A program made the position numbers and the translations under genes. Shown here piece after piece: positions 26,782 through 35,185 of a stretch of 64,000 nucleotides of DNA (position 1 is its first letter; each line of letters opens with the position of its first letter). Origin of the DNA: CAYQZD01 sp964421875. Lineage in GTDB: Bacteria > Electryoneota > Tariuqbacteria > Tariuqbacterales > Tariuqbacteraceae. Where the stretch lies: assembly GCA_964421875.1 (NCBI GenBank), contig CAYQZD010000003.1, positions 1 through 64,000 of the forward strand, in the 5' to 3' direction. Under the pieces are notes generated by a model, which saw only the letters and a list, made by a program, of their open reading frames with translations, made no database searches and was not told the origin of the DNA.

Positions 26782-26834
26782 ATGAGCCGGGCGACCCAAA
26801 AATTATATTTTGTTGGGGTTCAGCGCCGGCTCAT
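26782..26834 (+). terminator. Hairpin between hsp20 and small membrane gene
   Basis: Nine-base perfect arms ATGAGCCGG and CCGGCTCAT flank a loop of 35 bases containing ACCC/GGGT that can extend the stem. TTTCTTTC follows. It lies 86 bp after hsp20 and 78 bp before the next gene, so it may terminate hsp20 or act as a leader structure. It is an unusually long loop for a plain terminator. Confidence 0.45.
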
Positions 26835-26911
26835 TTCTTTCTATCCAAGTGCGTCTCACAATCAAACGATAACACCGAATTCGTACGAACAACAAAATCT
26901 GAGGTTCAACT

Positions 26912-27100
26912 ATGCCACAATGGATTATGACAACGGGAGCGCTGATGGTGATTTTCGGATTGCTGGTCATCGCCTTTCCCTATCTCTTAGTAGTAATGGT
27001 CGCATCGTTTTTCATTATCACGGGACTGACAACATTGATATTCGGATGGCGGATGAAGAACCATGATCGTCAAAGCTATAGTTCCGGCTATCTCAGCTAA
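26912..27100 (+). CDS. Small two-helix membrane protein, DUF3096-like
   Basis: A 62-residue protein of two membrane helices joined by a short Pro-containing turn (GALMVIFGLLVIAFPYLL then VVMVASFFIITGLTTLIFG) with a polar tail. The pattern ALxxIFGLLVxxFPxLL...IIxG resembles the DUF3096/HdeD-like small inner-membrane group, whose function is not established; some are stress-linked, consistent with the neighbouring hsp20. A GAGG ribosome-binding site precedes the ATG. It is on the plus strand, like hsp20. Confidence 0.72.
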   Translation: MPQWIMTTGALMVIFGLLVIAFPYLLVVMVASFFIITGLTTLIFGWRMKNHDRQSYSSGYLS

Positions 27101-27119
27101 ACCGGGTTGTGCCGGAGAT

Positions 27120-28634
27120 TCACTTTATAATTCGATTCCTGCCGCTGTTCTTGGCGCGGTACAGTTTGGCGTCGGCGGATTTGACTAATTCCTCGGCGAC
27201 ACTGTATTTGCTTTTGCTTTCCAGTGCCGCTATTCCGCCGGAGATGGTGACTTGAATACTGGTCCCATCCACCTTGAAAGGGTGGTTCTCCACAATATTT
27301 CTGATTTTTTCCGCAACGATGAAGGCGTTGTCCTTCGTAGTCTCGGGCATTATCATCACAAACTCCTCCCCGCCGTATCTGGCCACAATATCCGACATCC
27401 GGGTATGCTTCTTGAGCATCGCTGCAATCTCCTGCAGAACCAAATCCCCGGCGGTGTGGCCATAAGTGTCGTTGACTTTCTTAAAGAAATCCACATCGAG
27501 CAACGCAACCGCCAGCGGTGTTTTATACCGGACTGAACGGACAAATTCCACTGCGAGGTGTTCCTGGAAATAGCGGTGGTTAAAAATCTGAGTCAATCCA
27601 TCGATTTCGGCTCTTTCCCGCAGTTCCTTGTTAGCGATTTTTAGCCGGTGCGCCAGCGTTTCCGCCTCGGCTTTTGCTTTCCTCAGTTCCCTCAGCATCT
27701 CCTCGTATGAAAGCTTAATTTCGTCCAGTTGGATGTTAATAGCGTGCAAAACCTTGGCGTAACTGGTGGATATGCCGGGCTTAAAATCGAATATCTCCGC
27801 AATCTCCTTGCCTTCGACGCCGATGCTCTCCAAAATTTCATGCACGGAATCTTCCGAGAAATCGAGTTTGCGCTTTGCCTCATCGATGCATAGTTCAAGG
27901 GACTCCTTCTTTGCCTGCGAGCTGAAGACCTCGACCATCAAATGGGCGACATAAAGAGAGGAAATCAATATCGTGTCTCTTCCGGTAGAATCCACCGGCG
28001 GATCAGGGGTATGATGATATTGGATTGACTGTATTATTACATCTTCGCACCGCCAATGTTTCGCTAATTTGGCGCCAACGCTGGCGTGGTCCCAGAGAAA
28101 TGTGTTCAGCTCCAATTCTCGCAGACCGTTGTCGCTGGCCTGGGTTTCTTGCACCAGGCGGATGTATTCCTGGGGATAATGTTTGGCTAACGCCAACTGC
28201 CCGATGTTCATCATCAAACCGGTAAGGAAAGCGGTCTTTTCCAATCGGGGAGAAAAATGCCTGATGATGAGTTTTGCCGCCATCGCGGCGATGAAGGAGT
28301 TATCGACGAATTCCCTGAGATTCATCGGAGATTCGTTCTTCCCTTTAGCGTCTAAAAAAGAGAGGCTGAAAATGATATTCCTAACGGTATCATAACCCAG
28401 TGTCATCAGCGCCTGTTTAACCGAGGTGATGTCCCTGTTGAAACCTACGTACTTGGAATTGACCGCCTTGAGAACGCGTCCGGTGAGTTCCGCATCCTTT
28501 TCCAAAAGAGCCGCAAACTGGGTGTCGGCGGTCCCCGGATCAGCCAGGCAGTCAACAATCCTGCCGGTGATCGCAGGCAGCACAGGGAGGTCTGCCGTCT
28601 CCGCTACCAGTTTATCAAGACTTATGGGTTTCAT
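27120..28634 (-). CDS. HDOD-GGDEF signalling protein (diguanylate cyclase)
   Basis: A 504-residue cytosolic protein. The N-terminal HDOD domain (about 8-210) contains the family's LPVLPAITGRIVDCLADP and the VNSKYVGFNRDITSVKQALMTLG block. A connecting coiled-coil (about 285-330) leads to a GGDEF domain (about 335-504) with the active-site loop RYGGEEFVMIMP. The first four catalytic signature residues are intact, so c-di-GMP synthesis is likely; no inhibitory RxxD site is obvious. It is convergent with the plus-strand small membrane gene. HDOD-GGDEF pairs are common signal outputs in environmental bacteria. Confidence 0.93.
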   Translation of the reverse strand: MKPISLDKLVAETADLPVLPAITGRIVDCLADPGTADTQFAALLEKDAELTGRVLKAVNSKYVGFNRDITSVKQALMTLGYDTVRNIIFSLSFLDAKGKNESPMNLREFVDNSFIAAMAAKLIIRHFSPRLEKTAFLTGLMMNIGQLALAKHYPQEYIRLVQETQASDNGLRELELNTFLWDHASVGAKLAKHWRCEDVIIQSIQYHHTPDPPVDSTGRDTILISSLYVAHLMVEVFSSQAKKESLELCIDEAKRKLDFSEDSVHEILESIGVEGKEIAEIFDFKPGISTSYAKVLHAINIQLDEIKLSYEEMLRELRKAKAEAETLAHRLKIANKELRERAEIDGLTQIFNHRYFQEHLAVEFVRSVRYKTPLAVALLDVDFFKKVNDTYGHTAGDLVLQEIAAMLKKHTRMSDIVARYGGEEFVMIMPETTKDNAFIVAEKIRNIVENHPFKVDGTSIQVTISGGIAALESKSKYSVAEELVKSADAKLYRAKNSGRNRIIK

Positions 28635-28718
28635 TTACTCTACGCCCTGCAATTTCAATTCGAATTGAAGTCGTTGTCGTTCGGTGTGTTTGTTAATAAC
28701 ATCATTAGTAGAAAACAA

Positions 28719-28982
28719 TCATTCGCTGCTTCGTCTGATTCTTTTCCACATAAGTTGCGCGAAGTGATAACATATTATTAAAATCGTGTATGCGCCCAAT
28801 GAAAAAGAAATTGTCAATTCGAGCCGGCCATATTCATAGATTCCAAGAATATCCGTGAGTCGCCAGGCCGCCAACCCTGCAATTAAATAGACACCAAAAT
28901 GTTTATTGAATATCTTCTTTAACATGATTTGCCGGATTTTTATTATTACCCGGATTCTGTGATATCCGATTGAAACATTCAC
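28719..28982 (-). CDS. Small hypothetical membrane protein
   Basis: The open frame runs from GTG at 28982 (87 residues), but a start at ATG 28925 (68 residues, MLKKIFNKHFGVYLIAGL) is equally plausible. It shows two hydrophobic stretches and a basic tail (WKRIRRSSE). No family was recognised. No clear ribosome-binding site precedes either start, so its reality is uncertain. Confidence 0.4.
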   Translation of the reverse strand: MNVSIGYHRIRVIIKIRQIMLKKIFNKHFGVYLIAGLAAWRLTDILGIYEYGRLELTISFSLGAYTILIICYHFAQLMWKRIRRSSE

Positions 28983-29055
28983 CCAAAGGGTGAATTATCT
29001 GTGTCTCAGTTTAAAAACGTCTATTTTCGCAATAGGCGCTCTAATATGTGTTTTT

Positions 29056-29106
29056 ACTGATTATGCATCAGCGTAATCAGCGATAATCAGTGTTAATCAG
29101 CGATTC
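29056..29106. repeat. Decamer repeats, AATCAGCG type
   Basis: Four near-repeats of TAATCAGNG in 10-bp register (ATGCATCAGC, GTAATCAGCG, ATAATCAGTG, TTAATCAGCG). This is a different period from the heptamer arrays. It lies in the 199-bp spacer between the 87-residue frame and the aminotransferase and may be a direct-repeat binding site or a degenerate microsatellite. Confidence 0.6.
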
Positions 29107-29181
29107 TAAAAATCTTCATACAGAATTAAGTTATTACTCGAATGAACCGAAAAGCTTATCAATTCCCATCCTAAATCATCG

Positions 29182-30363
29182 CTACGGCTTGGAAACAATA
29201 TCGACAATAAGGTCAAGGTCCCGCTGCGTCACAAAACTATGGGTGGGCATAGTAACCAGCCCTTCAGCTATTTCAATAGAATTGGGGAAAGCCTCGCGGG
29301 GATATCCCAGGTCGTAAATGTGATGATTGGGATGCATATACATCCTGGCGGTGTCGATGCCTTTCTCCCACAGCCTGCGTTGAGAGCGCTCACGCTCATC
29401 AGCGTTCAGGAAAACAACCGGCAGATGGTTGAACACCGGTTCGGCGCCGGGAATGATTTCAGGGAGCAGGATATGTTCATTATCTTTCAGCGCTTCATAG
29501 AGGAACATTCCATTGGTCCTTCGCTGCGCGTTGATTCTATCCAGCTTTGATAATATAATTCTTCCCAATGCGGCTTGAACGGAAGTGAATCTGAGAGCGT
29601 CGAAGTGAGTATGCACCTCTTCCGATTTGAAGCCCTTGATGAAAGGAAACAATGGGCCATAGACTCCGGGGCGCATCGCCAACGCAAACGCCGCCAACAT
29701 TACCGCCATTTTTATCCCGCCCTTGGAATCATCCAACTCAGCCCGCTCATTACGCGCCAATTGCGCCAGTTCGCGGTCTTTAAAGGCGGCGAAACCCCCG
29801 GTGTAGGTTGAGATATTTTTACCCTTGCAAAGGCTGAAAATCGCGCTCGGAGCGAAAGTCCCCGCCAATTTTCCCTCCAATTTCGCTCCGGGAGCTTGGG
29901 CGCAGTCCTCGACGACGAAAATATCGTCTCCGGTTAATTCTTCAATTCCATCGATTCGCATCGGAAAACCGAACATATGCACGGGTAAAACGGCGAGGGT
30001 TTTGTCCGATAATTCCCCCTTGAGCGATTGGGGGTCCATATTGAATGTACTGCGGGAAATATCGCAAACCCTGGTTTTTAAACCGATTTGGTCGAAAGCC
30101 AGCTTTAAAGTTGGGACAGTATAGGCGGGATAGATGACCTCGTCACGGTCGGGGCGGAGCTTCCGCATCGCTTTCAAGATAAGGTAGAGCGCGGTGGTGC
30201 CTTTGTTGACCAGAACGGTTTCCGCAAGGCCCAGCCATTGGGAGATGTCCTGTTCGAAGCGCTCGATCTCGTTCCGGCGGTAAATGCCCGCCGTCGCCCT
30301 AACTACTTCCGGGACTGTGATGGGCACTGCGGTGGTGGCGATTTTTCGGAAAAAAGGATTCAA
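29182..30363 (-). CDS. DegT/DnrJ/EryC1-family aminotransferase
   Basis: Second DegT-type PLP enzyme (393 residues). NKGTTALYLIL lies at 53-63, the VEDCAQAPGA segment at 151-160, and the Schiff-base lysine at 182 in SLCKGKNISTYTGG. The C-terminal domain is normal in length. It is not a close copy of the aminotransferase near 19 kb, so a different keto-sugar may be used. The start is TTG. It opens the second glycan block and is followed in transcription by nothing within 199 bp. Confidence 0.88.
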   Translation of the reverse strand: MNPFFRKIATTAVPITVPEVVRATAGIYRRNEIERFEQDISQWLGLAETVLVNKGTTALYLILKAMRKLRPDRDEVIYPAYTVPTLKLAFDQIGLKTRVCDISRSTFNMDPQSLKGELSDKTLAVLPVHMFGFPMRIDGIEELTGDDIFVVEDCAQAPGAKLEGKLAGTFAPSAIFSLCKGKNISTYTGGFAAFKDRELAQLARNERAELDDSKGGIKMAVMLAAFALAMRPGVYGPLFPFIKGFKSEEVHTHFDALRFTSVQAALGRIILSKLDRINAQRRTNGMFLYEALKDNEHILLPEIIPGAEPVFNHLPVVFLNADERERSQRRLWEKGIDTARMYMHPNHHIYDLGYPREAFPNSIEIAEGLVTMPTHSFVTQRDLDLIVDIVSKP

Positions 30364-30395
30364 AATATTGACTGACTAAATTAGATATAACTTGA

Positions 30396-31028
30396 TTATT
30401 TCTGAAATCTCACTCCTAAAGCCAACCCCATATCAAGGATGCCGTAATATGAATTGAGGTTTCTTTTATGCCTTACATGCTGCCATCTCTCTTCTTCTAT
30501 TTCAACCTCGACACCGCTGACTCCCAGCTTCTTAAACTGAAGGAATACGGTGGATTTAGGTGATAAATAGATATCTGCCCCAAAAGTGAAATACTGCGCC
30601 AGCCCTTCAATGGTTTTCGGCTCACTGCCCGAAGCGCTGGCGCTTTTGTATTTTAACTTACCCTCATATTTATAGTATCCCGCGCCGATGCCGAAAAACA
30701 CCTTGAATTTCTTCGTTCCTGTTCTAAAAAGAATCTCGCCTTCTAGAGGATAACCTTCAATCTTGTAGTCTTCTTCATAATAGTCGGAACTATTGTCCAA
30801 ATTCTCCTCCTTATAATAATCATTCCCAATCCCGTAGCCCGCTGATAATCCATATATTACATTATCTCCGGCTTCGAGATACAGGTGTACTAAGAGGTTT
30901 TGAGGAACAGCATCGAATTCTTGCACAATCCCCGAACCGAGGCTGAACCCCAAAGTCTGGGAAGCAGCCGGAATAACGGAGGTAAAAAACCAGGCGGTGA
31001 AAGCGAATACTGTTATCAAAAATTTCAT
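30396..31028 (-). CDS. Outer-membrane beta-barrel protein, secreted
   Basis: A 210-residue protein with an N-terminal signal peptide (MKFLITVFAFTAWFFTSVI, cleaved after ASQ). The remainder shows alternating hydrophobic-aromatic strands and a hydrophobic C-terminal strand ending GVRFQK. This fits a small porin-like/OmpA-type barrel. The charged loops (KEENLDN, DYYEEDYK) look surface-exposed. AGGAGG lies just before ATG. Downstream is the aminotransferase. The function cannot be assigned beyond the barrel. Confidence 0.8.
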   Translation of the reverse strand: MKFLITVFAFTAWFFTSVIPAASQTLGFSLGSGIVQEFDAVPQNLLVHLYLEAGDNVIYGLSAGYGIGNDYYKEENLDNSSDYYEEDYKIEGYPLEGEILFRTGTKKFKVFFGIGAGYYKYEGKLKYKSASASGSEPKTIEGLAQYFTFGADIYLSPKSTVFLQFKKLGVSGVEVEIEEERWQHVRHKRNLNSYYGILDMGLALGVRFQK

Positions 31029-31264
31029 CTCACTCCTCCTGGCGTCGATTCAACTTTGCTCTTTCATTGAACTACAGTATTTGACTTGGATGCTGGTTAT
31101 ATAAATTTATAATCTAATTCATTTTAACAAATTAGGCAATAATCGAAACGATTTTTTTAAATTAATCCTGAAAATAAAGGCAAAATTGTAGGCAGGAGTG
31201 CCAACTCGGCAAAATATTTGTGTGTAGCGGAGCTGTGGTGGATACCCTCGAAGGCGAGATTCTT

Positions 31265-31936
31265 TCATCGCTTCTGCGCTTCTATGACAATAATCGGGGA
31301 TAATTTTGACCAGGGCAGGATTAATCCTGCCGCTTGTTTCACATCGAAACCGGCGCGGTCCAGCATCCCTCGGATTTCCGGCAGCGTATAGGGATTGAGG
31401 GGGAGGGTGCCGATACTGGGGTCGTAGTCTCGGACTTTCATATAGGCGCGTTTGACAAAGGGATTATCGCGGTTGCGGATGTCGAAGAAGAGACTGCCGC
31501 CGGGGTGGAGAATATCCCCGATTTGTGTCAGCGATTCAGCCACATCGGCGCTTGTTGGAAGATTGTAGAAAGTATTGACGCAGACTGCGAAATCGAGGGA
31601 GCCGAGCTTGAAGGGAAGTCGCCGGGCATCGCCTTTAATCAAAAAAGCGGTCTTTTCAAGGCGGGGGAAATAAGCCTCTTTTGCAGTCTTCAGCATCTTA
31701 TCGCTGTTATCGAAGAGCGCCGCCTTGAGCCGCCCCCCGCCGAGGATGTTTTCCAGCAGGTAACCTTCACCGCAGCCGATATCGACCACTATCCCCTCCC
31801 TCCCTCTAAGCAATCCCCGCACCTTTTCCCGCACCATCAGGCGGAAGATGTCGGTAGTGGGGATTCCCCGCTCGTTTTTCCGGGCGAAAGCGCGGCGCAA
31901 GGCTTTCACGACATTCTGCGAAAACGAAGCCATCAT
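31265..31936 (-). CDS. Class I SAM methyltransferase
   Basis: A 223-residue Rossmann methyltransferase with motif I VVDIGCGEGYLLENIL (about 50-65), an acidic loop DNS(DK) and motif PFKLGSLDFAVCVNTFYNLP (about 115-134). It resembles UbiE/COQ5-like or glycan methyltransferases, but the substrate is not evident. The ATG overlaps the end of the glycosyltransferase gene by 4 bp, so it is likely to act on the same sugar or lipid product. Confidence 0.87.
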   Translation of the reverse strand: MMASFSQNVVKALRRAFARKNERGIPTTDIFRLMVREKVRGLLRGREGIVVDIGCGEGYLLENILGGGRLKAALFDNSDKMLKTAKEAYFPRLEKTAFLIKGDARRLPFKLGSLDFAVCVNTFYNLPTSADVAESLTQIGDILHPGGSLFFDIRNRDNPFVKRAYMKVRDYDPSIGTLPLNPYTLPEIRGMLDRAGFDVKQAAGLILPWSKLSPIIVIEAQKR

Positions 31937-33081
31937 CGCTCCACCATCGACACTACCTCAGCCCTCCCCGCCCAGTCCATCTCCCGTTCCACTCGCTGAC
32001 GCCCGTATTCACCGATTTCTCTCCGCAAAGTCGGGTTGGAAAGCAGCTTGTCCGCCGCCGCCGTAAACTCCGCGACAGAATCAGGATCGATGAGGAAACC
32101 GCTCTTGCCGTCCTCCACCGCCTCCACCGCGCCCCCGGATTTCCCGCCAATAACCGGCTTGCCGCAGGCGGAAGCTTCGACGAAGGAAATGCCGAACCCT
32201 TCGATGGAGTCGGTAGTATCGAAAATCTCCCGGTTGGGCATTACATAGATGTCGCAAAGACGGTAATAATCGGGTAACTCTTCATCGGGAACGAAACCGG
32301 CAAATCCGACCGCATCGGAAACGCCAAGGACTTCCGACAGGGATTGCAGACGCTCCCTGTCCGGTCCCTTCCCTACAATAAGGTAGAAGGTTTGCGGATG
32401 TTTCTTGAGTAATTCCGATAGGGATTTTATCACCAGGTCATGCCCTTTACGTTCCGAAACGCGAGCCACGGTGAGGAGAATGTTCTTCCCCTCGGGATTC
32501 CATTTCGCTATTAGTGATTCAGGGGCGGCGCCCGGAGTGAAAACCGATGGGTCCACTCCGGGCAGGACAATGGGTACTTTTGCTTGCGGAAAACCGTAAT
32601 CCAAAAATTCTTGGCGGCAAAACTCCGAATTAGCCACAATCTGCCGCGCGCCTTTCAACAAGGTTCTTGCCCAGAAGGTGGTGAAACGCCCTTTCATATA
32701 GACCGGCAGGGTTTCGCCGCCATAAACCCACAGGATATAGGGTACGCCGAAAAAAACTTTCATCAGCCAGCCGATGGTGCCGGAAATCCAGATTTGCCCC
32801 GCGTGAATCATACGCACCCCCCGAAACATCACCAGCCACTTCACCCAGATCATTTGGGTGAGGGCGTTTAGGGTTTTCGCCAGCCTCCCTGTTCCGCTAA
32901 ACTTGGGATGACGAATGACTTTGGAGGATTCGCCGCGGTCGAAATCGGCGCCTCCCTTGACTGCAGGAGTGAGTATCCAGTGAGTTTCAGAGTCCAGTCG
33001 TTTCCATACCTGGTGATACACCGTTGATATACCGGATACCACCGGAGGATAATCGTTGGTAATCAGGATGGTTCTGGGCAT
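31933..33081 (-). CDS. GT4-family glycosyltransferase
   Basis: GT-B glycosyltransferase (382 residues). The N-terminal domain includes TNDYPPVVSGISTVYHQVW with the glycine-rich loop. The C-terminal donor site shows EGFGISFVEASACGKPVIGG in E-x7-E form. A hydrophobic segment around 95-120 may touch the membrane, as in lipid-linked sugar transferases. It ends 4 bp inside the methyltransferase and likely forms an operon with it. Donor unknown. Confidence 0.92.
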   Translation of the reverse strand: MPRTILITNDYPPVVSGISTVYHQVWKRLDSETHWILTPAVKGGADFDRGESSKVIRHPKFSGTGRLAKTLNALTQMIWVKWLVMFRGVRMIHAGQIWISGTIGWLMKVFFGVPYILWVYGGETLPVYMKGRFTTFWARTLLKGARQIVANSEFCRQEFLDYGFPQAKVPIVLPGVDPSVFTPGAAPESLIAKWNPEGKNILLTVARVSERKGHDLVIKSLSELLKKHPQTFYLIVGKGPDRERLQSLSEVLGVSDAVGFAGFVPDEELPDYYRLCDIYVMPNREIFDTTDSIEGFGISFVEASACGKPVIGGKSGGAVEAVEDGKSGFLIDPDSVAEFTAAADKLLSNPTLRREIGEYGRQRVEREMDWAGRAEVVSMVER

Positions 33082-33148
33082 AATCCAAGTGTCTTTTTGG
33101 TAGGGGTGTTCAAATTGTCACTTCTGACGGGTATATCACCCTTTGTGT

Positions 33149-33246
33149 CGCAGAGTCCCCGCAACACATCAGCTCAGTAGGGGCGAAGCATTCTTAATTT
33201 ATCAACAAAATTATTAAAGATTTATGCTGGAATGCTTCGCCCCTAC
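33149..33246. repeat. Inverted 17-bp repeat and palindrome fragment
   Basis: The spacer carries a partial copy of the GTCGCAGAGTCCCCGC palindrome (33149-33162) and then a MITE-like structure: perfect 17-bp arms GTAGGGGCGAAGCATTC (33177-33193) and its complement (33230-33246), with a 36-bp AT-rich centre. No coding frame is seen. Confidence 0.75.
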
Positions 33247-33329
33247 AAAAACAAACTTGCCATTCAAGTTAGCGCATATCCCCCTATCTACCTTTAGAAA
33301 AGGAAGAAACCAGGCGGGATATCCCCCTT

Positions 33330-34211
33330 TCACGCATCCAATTTTAATAAAGGCTCGATAACCTTCGAAAGGACTTCGGTAGTTTTTCCCCCTTTGGCGC
33401 CGGCGGAAATCAGCGGAGTTCCCTTATCGCCGGAACTGACGAATTCCGGATCGACGGGCACTGCGCCCAGGAAGGGGACTTTAAGCTCGGCAGCCATTTT
33501 CTCTCCGCCGCCGCTGCTGAAAATATCGGTCGCCTGGCCGCAGTGCGGACAAACAAAACCGCTCATATTCTCAATCACACCTAAGATAGGAAGGTCTAAT
33601 TTGCGGCAGAACTGAATGGAACGGCGCACATCTTCGATGGCGAGTTCCTGTGGAGTGGTGACAATCACCGCGCCCCTGGCGCTGGGGATAAGCTGGGCTA
33701 TCGACAGCGGTTCATCGCCGGTGCCGGGAGGTGAATCCACAATAAGGTAATCCAGTTCCCCCCACTCCACATCGCGCAGGAACTGCTTAATCACACCGTA
33801 TTTCATCGGTCCCCGCCAGATAACAGCGTCGTCCTTGTTTTTAACAAGAAAACCGATGGACATCACTTTCAGATTGGAATCATAGCGCACCGGGAGCAGG
33901 GAGTTTTCCGTGGCGGCGACCGGCGCGCCGTTGAGTCCCAGCAGCCGGGGGATGCTGGGACCGTGAACATCGATATCCATCAGTCCGGTCCGCTTCCCGG
34001 CTTGACTCAGCGCCGCGGCGAGGTTGACCGCCACAGTGCTTTTTCCCACGCCGCCCTTCCCGGACAAAACCATTATAGTATGCTTGATTTGACAGAGGCG
34101 CTGGTTTAATAACTGCCTTTCCTGGAATTCTTTATCGTCTTCGCCCTCCATTTGTTTCTTCGCGGGGCATTCGCCGTCTTCGCAAGAGCTGCATTCTTTC
34201 TCTTCGTTCAT
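33330..34211 (-). CDS. apbC: Mrp/NBP35-family Fe-S carrier ATPase
   Basis: P-loop ATPase (293 residues) that holds and passes on iron-sulfur clusters. Features include N-terminal Cys-rich ECSSCEDGEC, deviant Walker A GKGGVGKST (51-59), the VDSPPGTGDEP switch region, and the bridging CPHC near residue 224. The N-terminal cysteine group resembles the eukaryotic/archaeal-like NBP35 form rather than a plain bacterial Mrp. The start is ATG with an upstream palindrome-rich spacer. Confidence 0.93.
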   Translation of the reverse strand: MNEEKECSSCEDGECPAKKQMEGEDDKEFQERQLLNQRLCQIKHTIMVLSGKGGVGKSTVAVNLAAALSQAGKRTGLMDIDVHGPSIPRLLGLNGAPVAATENSLLPVRYDSNLKVMSIGFLVKNKDDAVIWRGPMKYGVIKQFLRDVEWGELDYLIVDSPPGTGDEPLSIAQLIPSARGAVIVTTPQELAIEDVRRSIQFCRKLDLPILGVIENMSGFVCPHCGQATDIFSSGGGEKMAAELKVPFLGAVPVDPEFVSSGDKGTPLISAGAKGGKTTEVLSKVIEPLLKLDA

Positions 34212-34269
34212 TATATCTCTACTTTCTGATTTTGATTTATTGGTAACGCTTTACTAATGTGAAGAGTAA

Positions 34270-34345
34270 GCGTCATTCTGGCCGCGAAGCGAGCCAGAAT
34301 CCTTCTTCTCCGGAGGGATTCCGGCTGCGCCGGAATGACAATTAG
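34270..34345. repeat. Palindromic repeats of CATTCCGG family
   Basis: Two members: GTCATTCTGGCC...GCCAGAATCC and GGATTCCGGCTGCGCCGGAATGAC. The 141-bp spacer between the DUF364 protein and the Mrp gene consists mostly of these. They recur near 42.25, 48.0, 57.0 and 62.14 kb. Confidence 0.75.
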
Positions 34346-34352
34346 GCTATCT

Positions 34353-35093
34353 TTATACTCTCAAATTCACCTTTTTGATTCCGCCTTTAAAACGCCGCAT
34401 ACCGCCCCCCTCGCTGACCGCCCGCAATACTAACGAAAAATCCATCACCTTCACCCCTGAAACCAAAGTCACCGATGTGTTACGAAAAGGTTCCACAATC
34501 ATCGGAGCGGAAGCCCCCAAAATCACGGTTTCCCGGCAGTTACAACAAGCGGCGAGCAACCCGTCTATAGTGTCGTTCACAATGGAAGTGGCGGTGATTA
34601 TCGCGGCGTCGCATCCCGGCAGCAGTGAATGCGCTTGCTCCGCCGGTAGCATCCCCGGACTGGCGTTCCCCTCGATTTCGAAAATGAGCAGCCGTTTCAC
34701 CCGGGACTTCAGATCCGGAACCAGCGGCTCGAAATGCCCCACCATCCCCACCGTGTCCTCCGGTTTCAAGGTAACCAAACGCCGGGTGTCGCCCGGTGTG
34801 AAATCCGGCTTCAGGGTGAGGGCGAGGGCGTTCGCAGTTGCTAATCCCACCGCCCGCTGAATCTGAACCGGCGATTCCAGCATCGCCAGCAGCTCTCCCG
34901 CCGCACTACCTGCAAGAGAAATCCGCCCCGGAAAATAGCGGCATCCACGCGGAATAATATCCAAAAATGTGTATGCCAGTCCTATCTCACCGCTATCCAA
35001 CTTAACTGCAGTGTAAGTGAGGCCGATGCGAACATCGGAGACCGTTTCGTTCTCAGCGGCGGCGGAAAAAGCCTCGACAAGGCTTCGCTTTAT
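34353..35093 (-). CDS. DUF364/DUF4213 family protein with unusual start
   Basis: Putative heavy-metal-chelation (DUF364) protein. The C-terminal Rossmann-like domain contains GMVGHFEPLVPDL and the family's GASAPMIVEP. The N-terminal DUF4213 segment matches VSDVRIGLTYTAVKLDSGEIG. The last NTG codon is a TTG at 35000, but the conserved N-terminus continues upstream in frame for about 30 codons, where no ATG, GTG or TTG exists before the heptamer array. Translation may start at ATA 35093 or another near-cognate codon, or the array may have destroyed the start. It lies just downstream of the OPT transporter. Confidence 0.75.
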   Translation of the reverse strand: MKRSLVEAFSAAAENETVSDVRIGLTYTAVKLDSGEIGLAYTFLDIIPRGCRYFPGRISLAGSAAGELLAMLESPVQIQRAVGLATANALALTLKPDFTPGDTRRLVTLKPEDTVGMVGHFEPLVPDLKSRVKRLLIFEIEGNASPGMLPAEQAHSLLPGCDAAIITATSIVNDTIDGLLAACCNCRETVILGASAPMIVEPFRNTSVTLVSGVKVMDFSLVLRAVSEGGGMRRFKGGIKKVNLRV

Positions 35094-35108
35094 GTTATAT
35101 TCAGGATT

Positions 35109-35185
35109 CAGGATTCTGGATTCTGGATTCTGGATTCTGGATTCTGGATTCAGTATTCAGTATTCAGTATTCAGTATTCTTCCTA
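35109..35185. repeat. Heptamer array between OPT and DUF364 genes
   Basis: Eleven 7-bp units. On the coding strand, TAGGAAG contains the OPT transporter stop TAG, followed by AATACTG four times, AATCCAG four times and AATCCTG twice. The array then passes without a gap into the reading frame of the DUF364 protein. Uniform blocks of one unit suggest stepwise expansion. Changing copy number would shift the distance, and possibly the frame, to the downstream gene. Confidence 0.95.

Noticed and set aside
26782..27066. 94-residue plus-strand frame
   Set aside because: It starts inside the 26782 hairpin, overlaps the better-supported 62-residue membrane protein gene in another frame and has no recognisable protein pattern.
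35109..35185. CRISPR-like tandem repeats
   Set aside because: The unit is 7 bp with no spacers and no cas genes; it is a tandem array, not a CRISPR.
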